This document shows, in pieces, positions 26,117 through 35,541 of a stretch of 43,806 nt of DNA; position 1 is the stretch's first letter, and each line of letters begins with the position of its first letter. The stretch is from positions 1 to 43,806 of the forward strand of contig MBFK01000114.1 of assembly GCA_001704765.1 (NCBI GenBank), read 5' to 3'. The notes beneath the pieces were generated by a model, which saw nothing but the letters and a program-made list of their open reading frames with translations, searched no databases and was not told where the DNA came from. Source of the stretch: Sinorhizobium shofinae. Its GTDB lineage: Bacteria; Pseudomonadota; Alphaproteobacteria; Rhizobiales; Rhizobiaceae. Position numbers and translations under genes: made by a program.

Positions 26117-27127
26117 ATGACTGCAAACAAGGTTTCTCCCATAGGCCAGCGCCGCGACCAACATGTTCGCCTTTCCGTAGGATTTGTGCTGTTGCGGCGG
26201 TTCACGCTCTGCGCCTTTGCCAACTTCGTGGACGTATTGCGCCTCGCTGCGGACGAAGGGGACCGCAGCCGTCCCATTCAGTGCCGGTGGAGCGTCATTG
26301 CCGCCGATATGAGGCCTGTCAGCGCGAGTTGTGGCGTTTCAATTCAACCACACGAACCGTTTGGCAATCCGAGGCGATTTGATTACATCGTTGTGGTCGG
26401 TGGCCTTCTCGACGAAGTTGTTCGCAGTGATGACGAGATAGACGAATTCTTACGGAAAGCCGCCGCGGCCGGAGTTCCGCTCGTTGGTCTATGCACCGGC
26501 ACATTCATTCTCCATCGCGCCGGATTGATGGACGGTTATCGCTGCTGCGTGAGCTGGTTTCACCACCAGGAATTCCTCTCGCAGTTCGACGGGATGAAGC
26601 CCGTGTCCGACCAAATTTTCGTGGTCGATCGCGATCGCCTTACTTGCTCGGGTGGCGCCAGCACCGCTCATCTGGCTGCATTCCTCGTCGACAGGCACAT
26701 CGGTAAAGCGCAAGCGACGAAGAGTCTAAACATTATGATGATCAGCGGGGCGGAGGAAGGAGGAGCGCCGCAACCGGGGCTTACGCTCGACTTTCAGACC
26801 AGAGACCCTCTCGTCAGGAAAGCGCTGCTGCTGATGCAGCAGAACCTCGACACTCCACTCCCCGTGGCGGAAATCGCAAGACATTTGAACGTCGGAAAGC
26901 GCCGGCTCGAAAGGCATTTCCGGGAAGCACTCGGAAGCTCGCCATTAGCGGCGTTTATCGATATGCGACTTTTGCTGGCGCGCCACTTGCTCGCAAACAC
27001 AGACAAATCAATTGCATTGATTGCTGCCGAAAGCGGCTTCTGCGATGCATCGCATCTCAGCCGATTGTTCCGCCGCAGATTCGCCCGCTCGCCCCAACAA
27101 TTCCGAGCATCGGAAACGACAAGCTGA
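26117..27127 (+). CDS. GlxA-family transcriptional regulator (DJ-1/PfpI + AraC HTH)
   Basis: A 336-residue protein of the same architecture as its divergent neighbour but clearly different in sequence. The DJ-1-like sensor domain (about 18-195) holds PLVGLCTGTFILHRAGLMDG and LTCSGGASTAHLAAFLVDRH. The C-terminal AraC domain (about 235-330) holds VAEIARHLNVGKRRLERHF and FCDASHLSRLFRRRF. ATG 26117 lacks a strong ribosome site. The two regulators may sense related compounds (for example betaine and a demethylation product) or control each other. Gene targets are not shown by sequence. Confidence 0.9.
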   Translation: MTANKVSPIGQRRDQHVRLSVGFVLLRRFTLCAFANFVDVLRLAADEGDRSRPIQCRWSVIAADMRPVSASCGVSIQPHEPFGNPRRFDYIVVVGGLLDEVVRSDDEIDEFLRKAAAAGVPLVGLCTGTFILHRAGLMDGYRCCVSWFHHQEFLSQFDGMKPVSDQIFVVDRDRLTCSGGASTAHLAAFLVDRHIGKAQATKSLNIMMISGAEEGGAPQPGLTLDFQTRDPLVRKALLLMQQNLDTPLPVAEIARHLNVGKRRLERHFREALGSSPLAAFIDMRLLLARHLLANTDKSIALIAAESGFCDASHLSRLFRRRFARSPQQFRASETTS

Positions 27128-27356
27128 AATGCAGCAGCGCTGTTGGTTATGCTGACGGAATGCGCAAAATAGACCCGCAGACTTTAGAAGTCGACCTTGC
27201 CTCATCGGTGAGCTCGTGAACGTGTCCGGTCTGGACGAAGCTTTGACATCCGGCAAGGTAAGGCCGCGGCAATCGATGCCGACATCTTCAGGACCTTAGA
27301 CGGCCTGCCATAGATCGACGGCGGACAAGGGTGAAGCGCTCGTTGACTTCGCTACG

Positions 27357-27446
27357 CTACCCCAACAGAAACGCGCGGAAATCGTTCACGTTGGTGCCTG
27401 TCGGTCCGGTTATAGAAAAATCTCCCGCCCTCGGTTTAGCATTGGT
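27357..27446 (-). pseudogene. gckA: Glycerate 2-kinase, C-terminal fragment
   Basis: About 29 codons end with FSITGPTGTNVNDFRAFLLG and a stop. TGPTGTNVNDFR is the C-terminal signature of MOFRL-type glycerate 2-kinase, the enzyme that converts glycerate to 2-phosphoglycerate in the serine cycle. An in-frame TAG cuts it off at 27447 and the rest of the about 420-residue protein is missing. It lies downstream of the BCCT gene on the strand of the serine-cycle operon, and so marks a lost distal gene. Confidence 0.75.
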
Positions 27447-27487
27447 CTATTGGCGGTGCAGGACGACCTCACCCCGGATCCCGAAGA

Positions 27488-27511
27488 GCGGCCAATCCGG
27501 AGATTGGCCGC
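27488..27511 (-). terminator. Hairpin after the BCCT gene
   Basis: GCGGCCAATC and GATTGGCCGC form a perfect 10-bp stem with a four-base loop, 20 bp beyond the BCCT stop codon. Only a short T-stretch follows on the minus strand (TCTTCGG), so it is a strong hairpin with a weak tail. Confidence 0.6.
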
Positions 27512-27530
27512 GCATTAATGTCACGCTGGT

Positions 27531-29111
27531 CTATTTCGCTGCTTCCGGCGCAAGTCCGGCGACATTGGCCGCAGTAGGGGAAGCCGGCACCCGCCGTGAC
27601 GACCGTCCCTCCTCGAGTTCGTCGAGGAGCGAATGCCACAGCGAGACGCAAAGTCCGACCATTACGATTAAGAACGGCGCGGCCGCGACGATCGAGGCGG
27701 TCTGCAGGCCCTGCAATCCACCCATGACGAGCAGGACCGAGGCCGAAGCGCCAGCTAGCACACCCCAGAGGACGACGATGCCGGGGCGCGGCTCGAGCGT
27801 GCCGTTGGACGACAGCATGCCCATCACTACCGCGCCTGCATCCGCGCCCGAGATGAAGAAGATCGCGACCAGGAAAATGGCGATCAACGACGTCAGCCAA
27901 GTGAATGGATATTGCGCCAGTAGAGCAAAGAGCGAGACAGCCGCGCCCTGGTTGTTGACCGCATCGACGATGCCGCCGGCGCCGAAGAGCTCGGAGTGGA
28001 GCGCGGTGCCGCCCATGATCGTGAACCAGATGAAAGTGACGCCGCTCGGGATGAGCAGAACGCCAATCACGAATTCGCGGATCGTGCGGCCGCGCGAGAT
28101 GCGAGCGATGAACACGCCGACGAAAGGCGCCCAGGAAACCCACCAAGCCCAGTAGAAGATCGTCCAGCTGCCGAGCCACTTGCCGTCGCTGAAGGCTGCA
28201 GTTCGGAATGACATGGTTACGAGGTCGCTGAGATAGGATCCGAGCGATTCCGTGAACGTATTGAAGATGAAGACAGTCGGACCGATGCAGACCAGAAACG
28301 CCAGCAAGAGCATGGCGATAATCATGTTCATGTTGGAGAGGAACTGGATGCCCTTGCCCACGCCCGACACCGCCGAGAGAATGAACAGTACTGTCATTAC
28401 GGCGATGATCGTCAGCGCGATTGTGTTGGAGGTCCCGGTTCCCCACAGGAAGTTCATGCCACTGTTGATCTGCTGCGCGCCAAGGCCGAGCGACGTCGCG
28501 GTACCGAACAGCGTCGCGATGATCGCCAGCACGTCGATCGCTTTGCCGATAGGCCCGCTCGCTGCCTCGCCGAGGATCGGCGTGAAGGCAGACGAAATCA
28601 GGTTCGACTTGCCCTTCCGGAAGGTGAAATAAGCGATCGCCAAGCCTACCACGGCATATATGGCCCAGGGGTGAAGCGCCCAGTGGAAGTAGGAATATTT
28701 CATCGCCACGAGAGCCGCTTCCAGGCTCTTCGGCTGCGCCTGCCCGTGCGGCGGGCTGGCGAAGTGGTAGATCGGTTCGGCGACGCCCCAGAACATGAGC
28801 CCGATGCCCATGCCGACGCTGAACATCATGCAGATCCACGAGGCGGTGCGGAATTCCGGCCGCTCGTCGTCCTGGCCAAGCCGAATCTTGCCGAAGCGGC
28901 TCACGGCCAGGAACAATGCGAAGATCAGGAAGCCGGCTGACGAGACGACGAAGCCCCAGCCGAAGCCATCGATGATTGCGTCGAGAACCACCTTGGCGAT
29001 CGAGGACAGGTTGTCCGGGAATATCGTGCCCCAGGCAACGAAGCCCAGGATGATGAACAAAGCCGGCCAGAAGACTGCCGGATCGATCTGACTGGGTCGA
29101 GGCTGCTGCAT
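27531..29111 (-). CDS. BCCT family transporter (betaine/carnitine/choline type)
   Basis: A 526-residue inner-membrane carrier with about 12 helices. It imports trimethylammonium compounds such as glycine betaine, choline or carnitine, with Na+ or H+. The family signature is clear: GVAEPIYHFASPP, FHWALHPWAIYAVVGLAIAY, then FYWAWWVSWAPFVGVFIARI followed by SRGRTI. The Trp-rich substrate box lies in the last motif. Short cytoplasmic tails argue against strong osmotic gating. ATG 29111 has AGGGAGG upstream. It follows the hprA remnant by 57 bp on the same strand, so it may be read from the serine-cycle transcript, or from its own promoter under the nearby GlxA regulators. Confidence 0.95.
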   Translation of the reverse strand: MQQPRPSQIDPAVFWPALFIILGFVAWGTIFPDNLSSIAKVVLDAIIDGFGWGFVVSSAGFLIFALFLAVSRFGKIRLGQDDERPEFRTASWICMMFSVGMGIGLMFWGVAEPIYHFASPPHGQAQPKSLEAALVAMKYSYFHWALHPWAIYAVVGLAIAYFTFRKGKSNLISSAFTPILGEAASGPIGKAIDVLAIIATLFGTATSLGLGAQQINSGMNFLWGTGTSNTIALTIIAVMTVLFILSAVSGVGKGIQFLSNMNMIIAMLLLAFLVCIGPTVFIFNTFTESLGSYLSDLVTMSFRTAAFSDGKWLGSWTIFYWAWWVSWAPFVGVFIARISRGRTIREFVIGVLLIPSGVTFIWFTIMGGTALHSELFGAGGIVDAVNNQGAAVSLFALLAQYPFTWLTSLIAIFLVAIFFISGADAGAVVMGMLSSNGTLEPRPGIVVLWGVLAGASASVLLVMGGLQGLQTASIVAAAPFLIVMVGLCVSLWHSLLDELEEGRSSRRVPASPTAANVAGLAPEAAK

Positions 29112-29168
29112 ATTTGGTCCTCCCTATTAAACCCTTGGCTCGCCCAGCAAATGCCGGGGGCCATCCTC

Positions 29169-29561
29169 TCATGCGATCCTGTCCGGAGGATCGCGGCCGT
29201 CGAAGAAGGCCGAGTTATTCTCGACCACTTTCATCCCCATGGCGGTGCGCGTTTCCTTGGTCGCGCTGCCGAGATGCGGAAGCAGCATGACGTTCTCGAG
29301 CCTCGTCTGGCCTTCCGGGATCGAAGGCTCGCCCCATAGACATCGAGCCCGGCGCCGGCGATTGACCGCATCTTCAGTGCTTGGATGAGGGCTGCCGTAT
29401 CCACGACATCAGCCGGTCGCTAACCGTCGGAAGGACGGCGTCGAAGTCCTTCAGCGCCGATGCGATCTCCGCGTCGGTCAGGGCGATCGACCGCATTCAG
29501 CACGGTGTCGAAGCGCGCGGCAAGCACGCGCTCCACCTCCGCCAAGAGCCGGGCTTTGCCA
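29169..29561 (-). pseudogene. hprA: Hydroxypyruvate reductase/D-glycerate dehydrogenase, internally deleted
   Basis: The two ends of a 2-hydroxyacid dehydrogenase remain. The N-terminal part reads ARLLAEVERVLAARFDTVLN and, after a shift, LTDAEIASALKDFDAVLPTV. It then jumps to the C-terminal part, VDTAALIQALKMRSIAGAGL, with the catalytic-His block LLPHLGSATKETRTAMGMKV. The whole NAD-binding Rossmann core and catalytic Arg, about 190 residues, are gone, and at least two frame breaks remain (near 29490 and 29322). It starts directly after the mtkB stop and was the next gene in the operon. The enzyme made glycerate from hydroxypyruvate. Confidence 0.85.
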
Positions 29562-29562
29562 C

Positions 29563-30462
29563 TCAGGCGGCCTTGTTCATGGTCGACAACACTTCAACCA
29601 CGGTCTCGCCGAAGGATGACGGGGTCGGAACGATCGTGACGCCCGCACCCTTCAGGATCTCGACCTTTTCCTGGGCCGATTCTCCGAAGGCGGAGATGAT
29701 CGCGCCGGCATGACCCATGCGGCGGCCCTTCGGGGCCGAAAGCCCTGCGATATACGCAACCAGCGGCTTCTTCATGTGGTCACGCGCCCAGAGAGCGGCT
29801 TCCGCCTCCTGCGGGCCGCCGATCTCGCCGATCATCAGCACCGCGTCCGTGTTCGGATCTTGCTCGAACAGCTCGAGCATGTCCTTGAAGGACGAACCGT
29901 TGACCGGGTCGCCGCCGATGCCGACTGAGGTCGAAACCCCGATGCCGAGCGCCTTCATCTGGCTTGCAGCTTCATAACCGAGCGTACCCGAGCGGCCCAC
30001 GATACCGATGCGGCCGGGCAGGTAGATCGAACCCGGCATGATGCCCATCAGCGCTTCACCCGGCGTGATCATCCCCGCGCAGTTCGGCCCGATCAGGGTC
30101 ATGCGATCTTCGAAGCGGTAGCGCCTCATGTATCGCTTGACCCTGATCATGTCCTGGGACGGAATGCCGTCGGTGATGCAGACGCAGAGCCGGATGCCCG
30201 CATCCGCCGCTTCCATGATGGAGTCGGCCGCAAAGGGTGGCGGCACGAACACAATCGAGGCATCTGCGCCCGTTTCCTGCACGGCGCCCTTCACCGTGTT
30301 GAAGACCGGCATGCCTAGGTGGGTCTGGCCGCCCTTGCCGGGGGTGACGCCGCCGACCACGTTGGTGCCGTAGCGCTTCATGTCGTCGGCATGGAAGCTG
30401 CCGATCTTGCCGGTAAAGCCCTGGACGATGACGCGGGTGTTCTTGTCGAGGAGAATGGACAT
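29563..30462 (-). CDS. mtkB: Malate thiokinase (malate-CoA ligase) alpha subunit
   Basis: A 299-residue SucD-like subunit. With MtkA it makes malyl-CoA from malate, CoA and ATP in the serine cycle. It has the CoA-binding GFTGKIGSFHADDMKRYGT region and GPNCAGMITPGE, and the phospho-His lies in RRMGHAGAIIS (about 246). It begins 14 bp after mtkA. On sequence alone it could be a succinyl-CoA synthetase subunit. The placement between mcl/sgaA and hprA, and not with TCA genes, is the basis for malate as substrate. The subunit naming (large mtkA, small mtkB) follows Methylorubrum usage. Confidence 0.9.
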   Translation of the reverse strand: MSILLDKNTRVIVQGFTGKIGSFHADDMKRYGTNVVGGVTPGKGGQTHLGMPVFNTVKGAVQETGADASIVFVPPPFAADSIMEAADAGIRLCVCITDGIPSQDMIRVKRYMRRYRFEDRMTLIGPNCAGMITPGEALMGIMPGSIYLPGRIGIVGRSGTLGYEAASQMKALGIGVSTSVGIGGDPVNGSSFKDMLELFEQDPNTDAVLMIGEIGGPQEAEAALWARDHMKKPLVAYIAGLSAPKGRRMGHAGAIISAFGESAQEKVEILKGAGVTIVPTPSSFGETVVEVLSTMNKAA

Positions 30463-30476
30463 GTCGTGGGTCTCCC

Positions 30477-31661
30477 TCAAACAGCTTTGCTGGCGGTGTA
30501 GGAACGCCATGCGCCAACGGCCTTGTCGGCAGCTTCGGCAAGCGTTTCCGCGATGATGATGTTTTCGCCTGACTCGGCGAGGATGCGCCGGCCCTCCTCC
30601 ATGTTGGTGCCAGAGAGGCGCACGATGAGCGGCACCGGCACGCCGACTTCTCTCAGTGCCTTGATCACGCCCTCGGCCACCCAGTCGCAACGGTTGATGC
30701 CGGCGAAGATGTTGACGAGGATCGTCTCGACATTCTTGTCGCGCAGCACCGCGCGGAAGGATTTCGCCACCCGCTCGGGCGACGCGCCGCCGCCGATGTC
30801 GAGGAAGTTCGCGGGCTCGCCGCCGGCGATCTTGATCATGTCCATGGTCGCCATGGCGAGGCCCGCACCATTGATGATGCAGCCGATATTGCCATCAAGG
30901 CCGACATAGGAGAGGCCACGGTCGGAGGCGAAGGTCTCGCGCGGATCCTCTTGGCTCTTGTCGCGCATCTCGGAGATATGCGGGCGGCGGAAGAGCGCGT
31001 TCTCGTCGAAGCTCATCTTGGCGTCGAGCGCCACGAGATCGCCGCTGCGCGTCACGACCAGCGGATTGATCTCCAGCATCGAGGCGTCAAAGTCGACGAA
31101 GGCGCGATAGCAGCCGAGCAGGGTCTGCGTGGCGCGGCCGATCAGGGCATTGTCGATGCCCAGCCCGAATGCGATCTCGCGGGCCTGGAAGTCCTGCATG
31201 CCGACGCCGGGATCGACGGTGGCGCGGATGATCGAGTCGGGCTCGGCCTCGGCAATCTCCTCGATCTCCATGCCGCCCGACGACGAGGCAACGATCATGA
31301 TCCGCTCGGATTTGCGGTCGAGCACGAAGCCGATATAGATCTCGCGCTCTATATCCATCGCCTCCTCGACATAGAGGCGGCTGACCAGCTTACCCTGCGG
31401 GCCGGTCTGGTGCGTCACAAGCGTACGGCCGAGCATAGAGTCTGCGGCCTCGACGATCTCGTGGTCGGACGAACAGAGCTTGACACCACCCGCCTTGCCG
31501 CGCGCACCGGAATGGATCTGCGCCTTGACCACCCATCGATCGCCGCCGACCTCCCTGGCACGATAAGCCGCCTGCTCGGGACTATAGGCGAGGCCACCGC
31601 GCGGGATATGGATATGGTAGCGGGAGAGAAGCTCCTTGGCCTGATATTCATGAATGTCCAT
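30477..31661 (-). CDS. mtkA: Malate thiokinase (malate-CoA ligase) beta subunit
   Basis: A 394-residue SucC-like subunit with an ATP-grasp domain ([15 protein letters not shown] to about residue 220, with [19 protein letters not shown]) and a C-terminal ligase domain ([20 protein letters not shown]). It binds nucleotide and works with the alpha subunit to form malyl-CoA. ATG 31661 has AGGAGG upstream and lies 11 bp after mcl. The tight run sgaA-mcl-mtkA-mtkB matches serine-cycle operons and distinguishes it from sucC. Confidence 0.92.
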   Translation of the reverse strand: MDIHEYQAKELLSRYHIHIPRGGLAYSPEQAAYRAREVGGDRWVVKAQIHSGARGKAGGVKLCSSDHEIVEAADSMLGRTLVTHQTGPQGKLVSRLYVEEAMDIEREIYIGFVLDRKSERIMIVASSSGGMEIEEIAEAEPDSIIRATVDPGVGMQDFQAREIAFGLGIDNALIGRATQTLLGCYRAFVDFDASMLEINPLVVTRSGDLVALDAKMSFDENALFRRPHISEMRDKSQEDPRETFASDRGLSYVGLDGNIGCIINGAGLAMATMDMIKIAGGEPANFLDIGGGASPERVAKSFRAVLRDKNVETILVNIFAGINRCDWVAEGVIKALREVGVPVPLIVRLSGTNMEEGRRILAESGENIIIAETLAEAADKAVGAWRSYTASKAV

Positions 31662-31672
31662 TGGCTCCTCCT

Positions 31673-32617
31673 TCAGCGGCGGCCGGCGGTGATTGCTTCA
31701 TGGGTGGCGAGTACGTTGCGCGCCATGCGCTCGGACGCGGCGTCGATCATCTTTCCGTCGAGCGAGGCTGCACCCTTGCCCTGGCTTTCGGCGACCTTCA
31801 GCGCGTCGATGATCCGGCGGGCGCGGTCGACCTCCTTCTCGGGCGGCGAAAATATGTCGTTGGCAAGCGCGATCTGACTCGGATGGATCGCCCACTTGCC
31901 TTCGATGCCGAGGGCGGCGGCACGGCGGGCGGCGGCCTTGTAGCCCTCGGGATCAGAAAAATCGCCGAACGGCCCATCAATGGCGCGCAGGCCATAGGCG
32001 CGGCAGGCAACAGTCATCCGCGATAGGCCGAAATGCCACTGGTCGCCCGGATAGTCAGGGTTGAGGCCGCCGATATTGACGGTGCGCGCCTTGAGGCTGG
32101 CGGCATAGTCAGCGACTCCGAAATGCAATGCTTCCAGCCGGCCTCCGAAGGCGGCGATCGCCTCGACATTAGCCATGCCGAGCGCTGTCTCGATCAAGGC
32201 CTCGAGTCCGACACGCGACTTGTAGCCCTTGGCGATCTCGACCTGGTTGACCATGGCCTCGACCATATAGAGGTCGGCCGGCACGCCGACCTTCGGAACG
32301 AGCAGCGAATCGATCCGGTCGCCGGCTTGCTCCATGAGGTCGACGACGTCGCGGTACATGTAGTGTGTGTCCAGCCCATTGATGCGGACCGAGATGGTCT
32401 TGCCACGGGCGCGCCAGTCGATCTGGTTCAGCGCTGCGACGATATTGACGCGGGCACGTTCCTTGTCCGGTGGCGCCACGGCATCCTCGATGTCGAGAAA
32501 GATGTAGTCGGCGTCAGAATTCGCGGCTTTCTCGATCATCTCGGGGTTCGAGCCCGGCACGGCGAGCTCGCTTCGCTGCAGTCGCAGCCGGCGGAGATGG
32601 TTTATCGTATGGCTCAT
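31673..32617 (-). CDS. mcl: L-malyl-CoA lyase (CoA ester lyase, HpcH/CitE family)
   Basis: A 314-residue TIM-barrel lyase that splits malyl-CoA into acetyl-CoA and glyoxylate and can also act on methylmalyl-CoA. Conserved parts are [20 protein letters not shown], the metal/substrate site [44 protein letters not shown] (catalytic Glu) and [14 protein letters not shown]. The start is ATG 32617 with AAGGAGAGG upstream, 23 bp after sgaA. Context, not sequence alone, separates it from citrate-lyase beta homologues. Confidence 0.93.
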   Translation of the reverse strand: MSHTINHLRRLRLQRSELAVPGSNPEMIEKAANSDADYIFLDIEDAVAPPDKERARVNIVAALNQIDWRARGKTISVRINGLDTHYMYRDVVDLMEQAGDRIDSLLVPKVGVPADLYMVEAMVNQVEIAKGYKSRVGLEALIETALGMANVEAIAAFGGRLEALHFGVADYAASLKARTVNIGGLNPDYPGDQWHFGLSRMTVACRAYGLRAIDGPFGDFSDPEGYKAAARRAAALGIEGKWAIHPSQIALANDIFSPPEKEVDRARRIIDALKVAESQGKGAASLDGKMIDAASERMARNVLATHEAITAGRR

Positions 32618-32640
32618 GATTTCCTCTCCTTCCTGGTCTT

Positions 32641-33831
32641 TCAGGCTGCCTTGACGGTCGCCGTCGTGGCGGCGGAGCGGAACTGGCGGATCGCCGCACC
32701 CACGCCCGCGCCGGCCTCGATCTTCACGCCGCAGTCGAGCAGCGTCAGTTCGGCGGCCGAGAGCGCACCCAGAACCATGACCTCGTTCAGCGAGCCGAGA
32801 TGGCCGATGCGGAACACCTTGCCGGCCACCTTGCTGAGCCCGCTGCCGAGCGAAGTGTTGTAGGTGCGGTAGGCATGTTTGATGACCTCGACGCCATCCA
32901 CGCCCTCGGGCAGGCGGATGGCCGAGACGGTGTCGGAATGCCACTTCGGCTCGGTCGCACAAAGCCTGAGGCCCCACGCGGAGACCGCCGCACGCACACC
33001 ATTCGCGAGGTGGTGGTGGCGGGCGAAGATGTTCTCCAGGCCCTCTTCGAAGATCAAGTCGAGCGAGGCGCGCAGACCGCGCAGGAGTTGCGTCGGCGGC
33101 GTATAGGGGAAATAGCCGCTGTCATTGGTCTTGATCATGTCCTCGAAGGAGAAGTAGCAGCGCATATGGCGGGCGGTCTTGGAAGCTTCCAGCGCCTTCT
33201 GGCTGACCGACAGGAAGCCGAGGCCGGCGGGCAGCATGAAGCCCTTCTGCGACCCGGAGACGGCGCAATCGACGCCCCACTCGTCCTGCCGGAAATCGAT
33301 CGAGGCGATCGAGGAGACGCCATCGACGAAGAGCAGCGCCGGGTGGCCGCAGGCGTCGAGCGCGGCGCGCACGGCGGCGACATCCGAGGTCACGCCGGTC
33401 GCCGTTTCATTATGCGTCACAAAGACTGCCTTGATCTTGTGCGCCTTGTCGGCAACGAGACGTTCGGCATAGAGCTCGACCGGCACGCCCGTGCCCCATT
33501 CCATGTCAAGGCAATCGACCTCGAAGCCGAGGCGCTCGGCCATGTCGACCCAGAGATGCGAGAACTGGCCGAAGCGGCTCATCAGCACGCGGTCGCCGGG
33601 CGAAAGCACATTGGTCATCGCCGCTTCCCAGGCGCCGGTGCCCGAGGAAGGATAGATGAAGACGCGGCCGTTCTGGTTCTTGAAGGCCTTCTTGACGTCG
33701 GCCAAGAGCGGCAATGTCAGATCCGGATAGCGCGGGGAACGCATGTCTTCCATCGGCAGGTTCATCGCCTGGCGAACCTGTTCCGGGATATTGGTTGGGC
33801 CGGGAATGAAGAGGTGATTGAAGCCTGGCAT
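32641..33831 (-). CDS. sgaA: Serine-glyoxylate aminotransferase
   Basis: A 396-residue fold-type I PLP enzyme. It moves the amino group from serine to glyoxylate, giving hydroxypyruvate and glycine, and is a key serine-cycle step. It opens with HLFIPGPTNIPEQVRQAMNL. The cofactor region has FIYPSSGTGAWEAAMTNVLS, LLFVDGVSSIASIDF, and the PLP-binding lysine in SGSQKGFMLPAGLG (about 200). ATG 33831 follows GGAGG by five bases; a longer open frame upstream is not coding. First gene of the serine-cycle operon, 185 bp downstream of the LuxR gene on the same strand. Confidence 0.94.
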   Translation of the reverse strand: MPGFNHLFIPGPTNIPEQVRQAMNLPMEDMRSPRYPDLTLPLLADVKKAFKNQNGRVFIYPSSGTGAWEAAMTNVLSPGDRVLMSRFGQFSHLWVDMAERLGFEVDCLDMEWGTGVPVELYAERLVADKAHKIKAVFVTHNETATGVTSDVAAVRAALDACGHPALLFVDGVSSIASIDFRQDEWGVDCAVSGSQKGFMLPAGLGFLSVSQKALEASKTARHMRCYFSFEDMIKTNDSGYFPYTPPTQLLRGLRASLDLIFEEGLENIFARHHHLANGVRAAVSAWGLRLCATEPKWHSDTVSAIRLPEGVDGVEVIKHAYRTYNTSLGSGLSKVAGKVFRIGHLGSLNEVMVLGALSAAELTLLDCGVKIEAGAGVGAAIRQFRSAATTATVKAA

Positions 33832-33998
33832 GGTTTCCTCCGATGGCATGCAGCGTCCGTGGGCGGACTTTTCCTCGACGCCAAAGCTGCCTTTCAGACA
33901 ATCGCCGCACAACACTCGCTCAGGCAGAAAAGAATGCCGGACGGGCAGCGCGAGCGCGGCCCCCGATGGGTGGTTGCCGAAGGGATGGGTAGGGAGCG

Positions 33999-34016
33999 GC
34001 CTACCCGCAGGTAGGC
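33999..34016. repeat. Inverted repeat between luxR-type gene and sgaA
   Basis: GCCTACC and GGTAGGC form a perfect 7-bp stem with a four-base loop, directly after the LuxR-type stop codon and about 170 bp upstream of sgaA. No T-run follows, so it may be an operator for the serine-cycle operon or a weak attenuator rather than a terminator. Confidence 0.4.
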
Positions 34017-34658
34017 TCAATCCGGGTTGCGCCGGCGCTCCTTGGCGTAAAGTGCCACGGCCATGGCGCGATTGCGCACTTCGAGCTTGTCGTAGAGATT
34101 TTTGAGGTGGTATTTCACCGTATTCTCGGAAATGCCGGTGCGGCTGGCAATCTGGGTATTCGACCAGCCATTGGCGAGCATGCCGAGCAGTTCCGTCTCG
34201 CGTGCGGTGAGCTGTTGGAAGGGCCTGTTGGAGATTTTCGAGAGAACCGTATAGGGGATGCAGATCCGGCCCTTCATCACGGCGGTGAGTGTGGCGAAGA
34301 GAATTTCCGGGTCCTCGAAATGGTAGCAAAGGCCGTTCACGCCGAGCCGGATCGTCTCCTTGACGACTGAGGGGTTATTGGTATCGGCAAAGAGGACGAT
34401 TTTCGGATCGAAGCCCAGACGGCCGATATCCGTCAGGACATCCGGAGCCTCGGCATCTTCGAGCTGCCAGGAGAGGAGCACGCAATCGGTCTCGACCAAG
34501 GTAAGTTTCTCGCAAAGTTCGGCCGATGTACGCGCAGTATCGACGATGAAAAAGCGGGCATTTTCGGAAAACAATCCACGTAGGGCGGCAATGATGAGCG
34601 GATTGCGTTCCGCGATCAGAACACGCCCAACCGCCTCCTGCGGCACGGATGCAACCAT
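34017..34658 (-). CDS. LuxR/NarL-family regulator with degenerate receiver domain
   Basis: A 213-residue protein with a receiver-like N-terminal domain (about 12-130) and a LuxR helix-turn-helix (about 148-205: LTARETELLGMLANGWSNTQ, GISENTVKYHLKNLYDKLEV). The expected phospho-acceptor Asp is replaced: the strand reads DCVLLSWQLED where DVVLLDxxM would be normal. The acidic pair is reduced (LIAERNP) and the conserved Lys region reads YHFEDPEI. It therefore probably does not work by standard phosphorylation and may bind a metabolite or act constitutively. ATG 34658 has GGAG upstream. It precedes the serine-cycle operon on the same strand and is its likely regulator. Confidence 0.88.
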   Translation of the reverse strand: MVASVPQEAVGRVLIAERNPLIIAALRGLFSENARFFIVDTARTSAELCEKLTLVETDCVLLSWQLEDAEAPDVLTDIGRLGFDPKIVLFADTNNPSVVKETIRLGVNGLCYHFEDPEILFATLTAVMKGRICIPYTVLSKISNRPFQQLTARETELLGMLANGWSNTQIASRTGISENTVKYHLKNLYDKLEVRNRAMAVALYAKERRRNPD

Positions 34659-35149
34659 GCGTTCTCTCCCACTGACTCAAACCTGTTTGATTAGAGGAAA
34701 GTAGCATTTGAGTTTGCGCTCAGCGCACTGCGGAGCGACAAAACATACTCCAATAGCCCGTTCTTTAGGACGTCACTGGCTCGCTCTTCGCTAGCGGCAT
34801 TACCCCTGTCATTGTTGCTTCAGTGGGCACCTTGGCATTCGCTGCCCTTCCCACTCGAGGCGGGGGGCGATTAGCTTGCCGATGCCAAAAGAGCATTCGC
34901 AATGACGGGCCAACAAGCGTTGTTTTGTACGAGAAACGCTCCTCCATGAGCGATGCTTTTCAGGCTTTTTTCTAGCTAAAGCAAAGTCTTGGCAAGAGAG
35001 GACGAAATGGACTCCATTTGGACGTCTCAAATCATGGTTGGCCGGCTGGCTGTGATTGTAAAGACGGTCAGGTCGTCGTAGCCGCACGGCCATCGGTAGA
35101 TCTGGCAGGAGCTACGGAACAAGAGCGCGCAAGCGGCTAGACCGGAGAT
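34659..35149. other. Intergenic, no gene seen
   Basis: About 490 bp between the LuxR-type start and the fdhA remnant. It should contain the LuxR-type promoter at its left end, where the sequence is AT-rich (34680-34715). A 60-codon minus frame at 34765-34947 has no ribosome site and is not supported. I see no tRNA or repeat. Confidence 0.45.
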
Positions 35150-35541
35150 CTTGGATTGCTGCGCAATGATCGCGGCTTCGGCGCAGTCTGTGCCGGTGTC
35201 GGCGTCGGCTCTACGGTTTACGTGGCAGGCGCCGGTCCGGTCGGTCTTGCCGCGGCTGCTTCCGCGCGCGTTCTTGGTGCGGCTGTCGTGATGATCGGTG
35301 ACTTCAACAAGGATCATTTGGCGCACGCCGCCAAGGTAGGCTTCGAGCCCATCGATCTTTCCAAGAGTGACCGGTTGGGTGACATGATCGCCGAAGTGGT
35401 CGGCACCAACGAGGGTCGACAGCGCGATTGATGCCGTCGGCTTCGAGGCGCGTGGTCACGGTGGCGGCGAGCAGCCGGCAATCGTACTCAACCAGATGAT
35501 GGAGATCACCCGCGCGGCCGGTTCGATCGGCATTCCGGGCC
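35150..35541 (+). pseudogene. fdhA: Glutathione-independent formaldehyde dehydrogenase, central fragment
   Basis: A zinc-type dehydrogenase fragment covering the NAD-binding core: GVGSTVYVAGAGPVGLAAAA, VMIGDFNKDHLAHAAKVGFE, LGDMIAEVVGTNE, then after a shift near 35415 IDAVGFEARG and QPAIVLNQMMEITRAAGSIG. It stops at IGIPG. The N-terminal catalytic zinc region and the C-terminus are missing. FdhA-type enzymes oxidise formaldehyde and, in pseudomonads, sit with sarcosine-oxidase genes of betaine catabolism. Here the piece lies beside the serine-cycle operon, consistent with a former C1 role. Confidence 0.82.

Noticed and set aside
27469..29172. A 567-codon minus-strand frame overlapping the BCCT gene in another frame
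   Set aside because: Arg/Gly/His-rich translation without membrane helices; the BCCT frame has all family motifs and a good ribosome site.
33832..34329. An in-frame upstream extension of sgaA that would give 562 residues
   Set aside because: The extension overlaps the LuxR-type gene, is low in coding character, and ATG 33831 has GGAGG and matches the family N-terminus.
34765..34947. A 60-codon minus-strand frame upstream of the LuxR-type gene
   Set aside because: No ribosome site and no recognisable family; likely chance in intergenic DNA.
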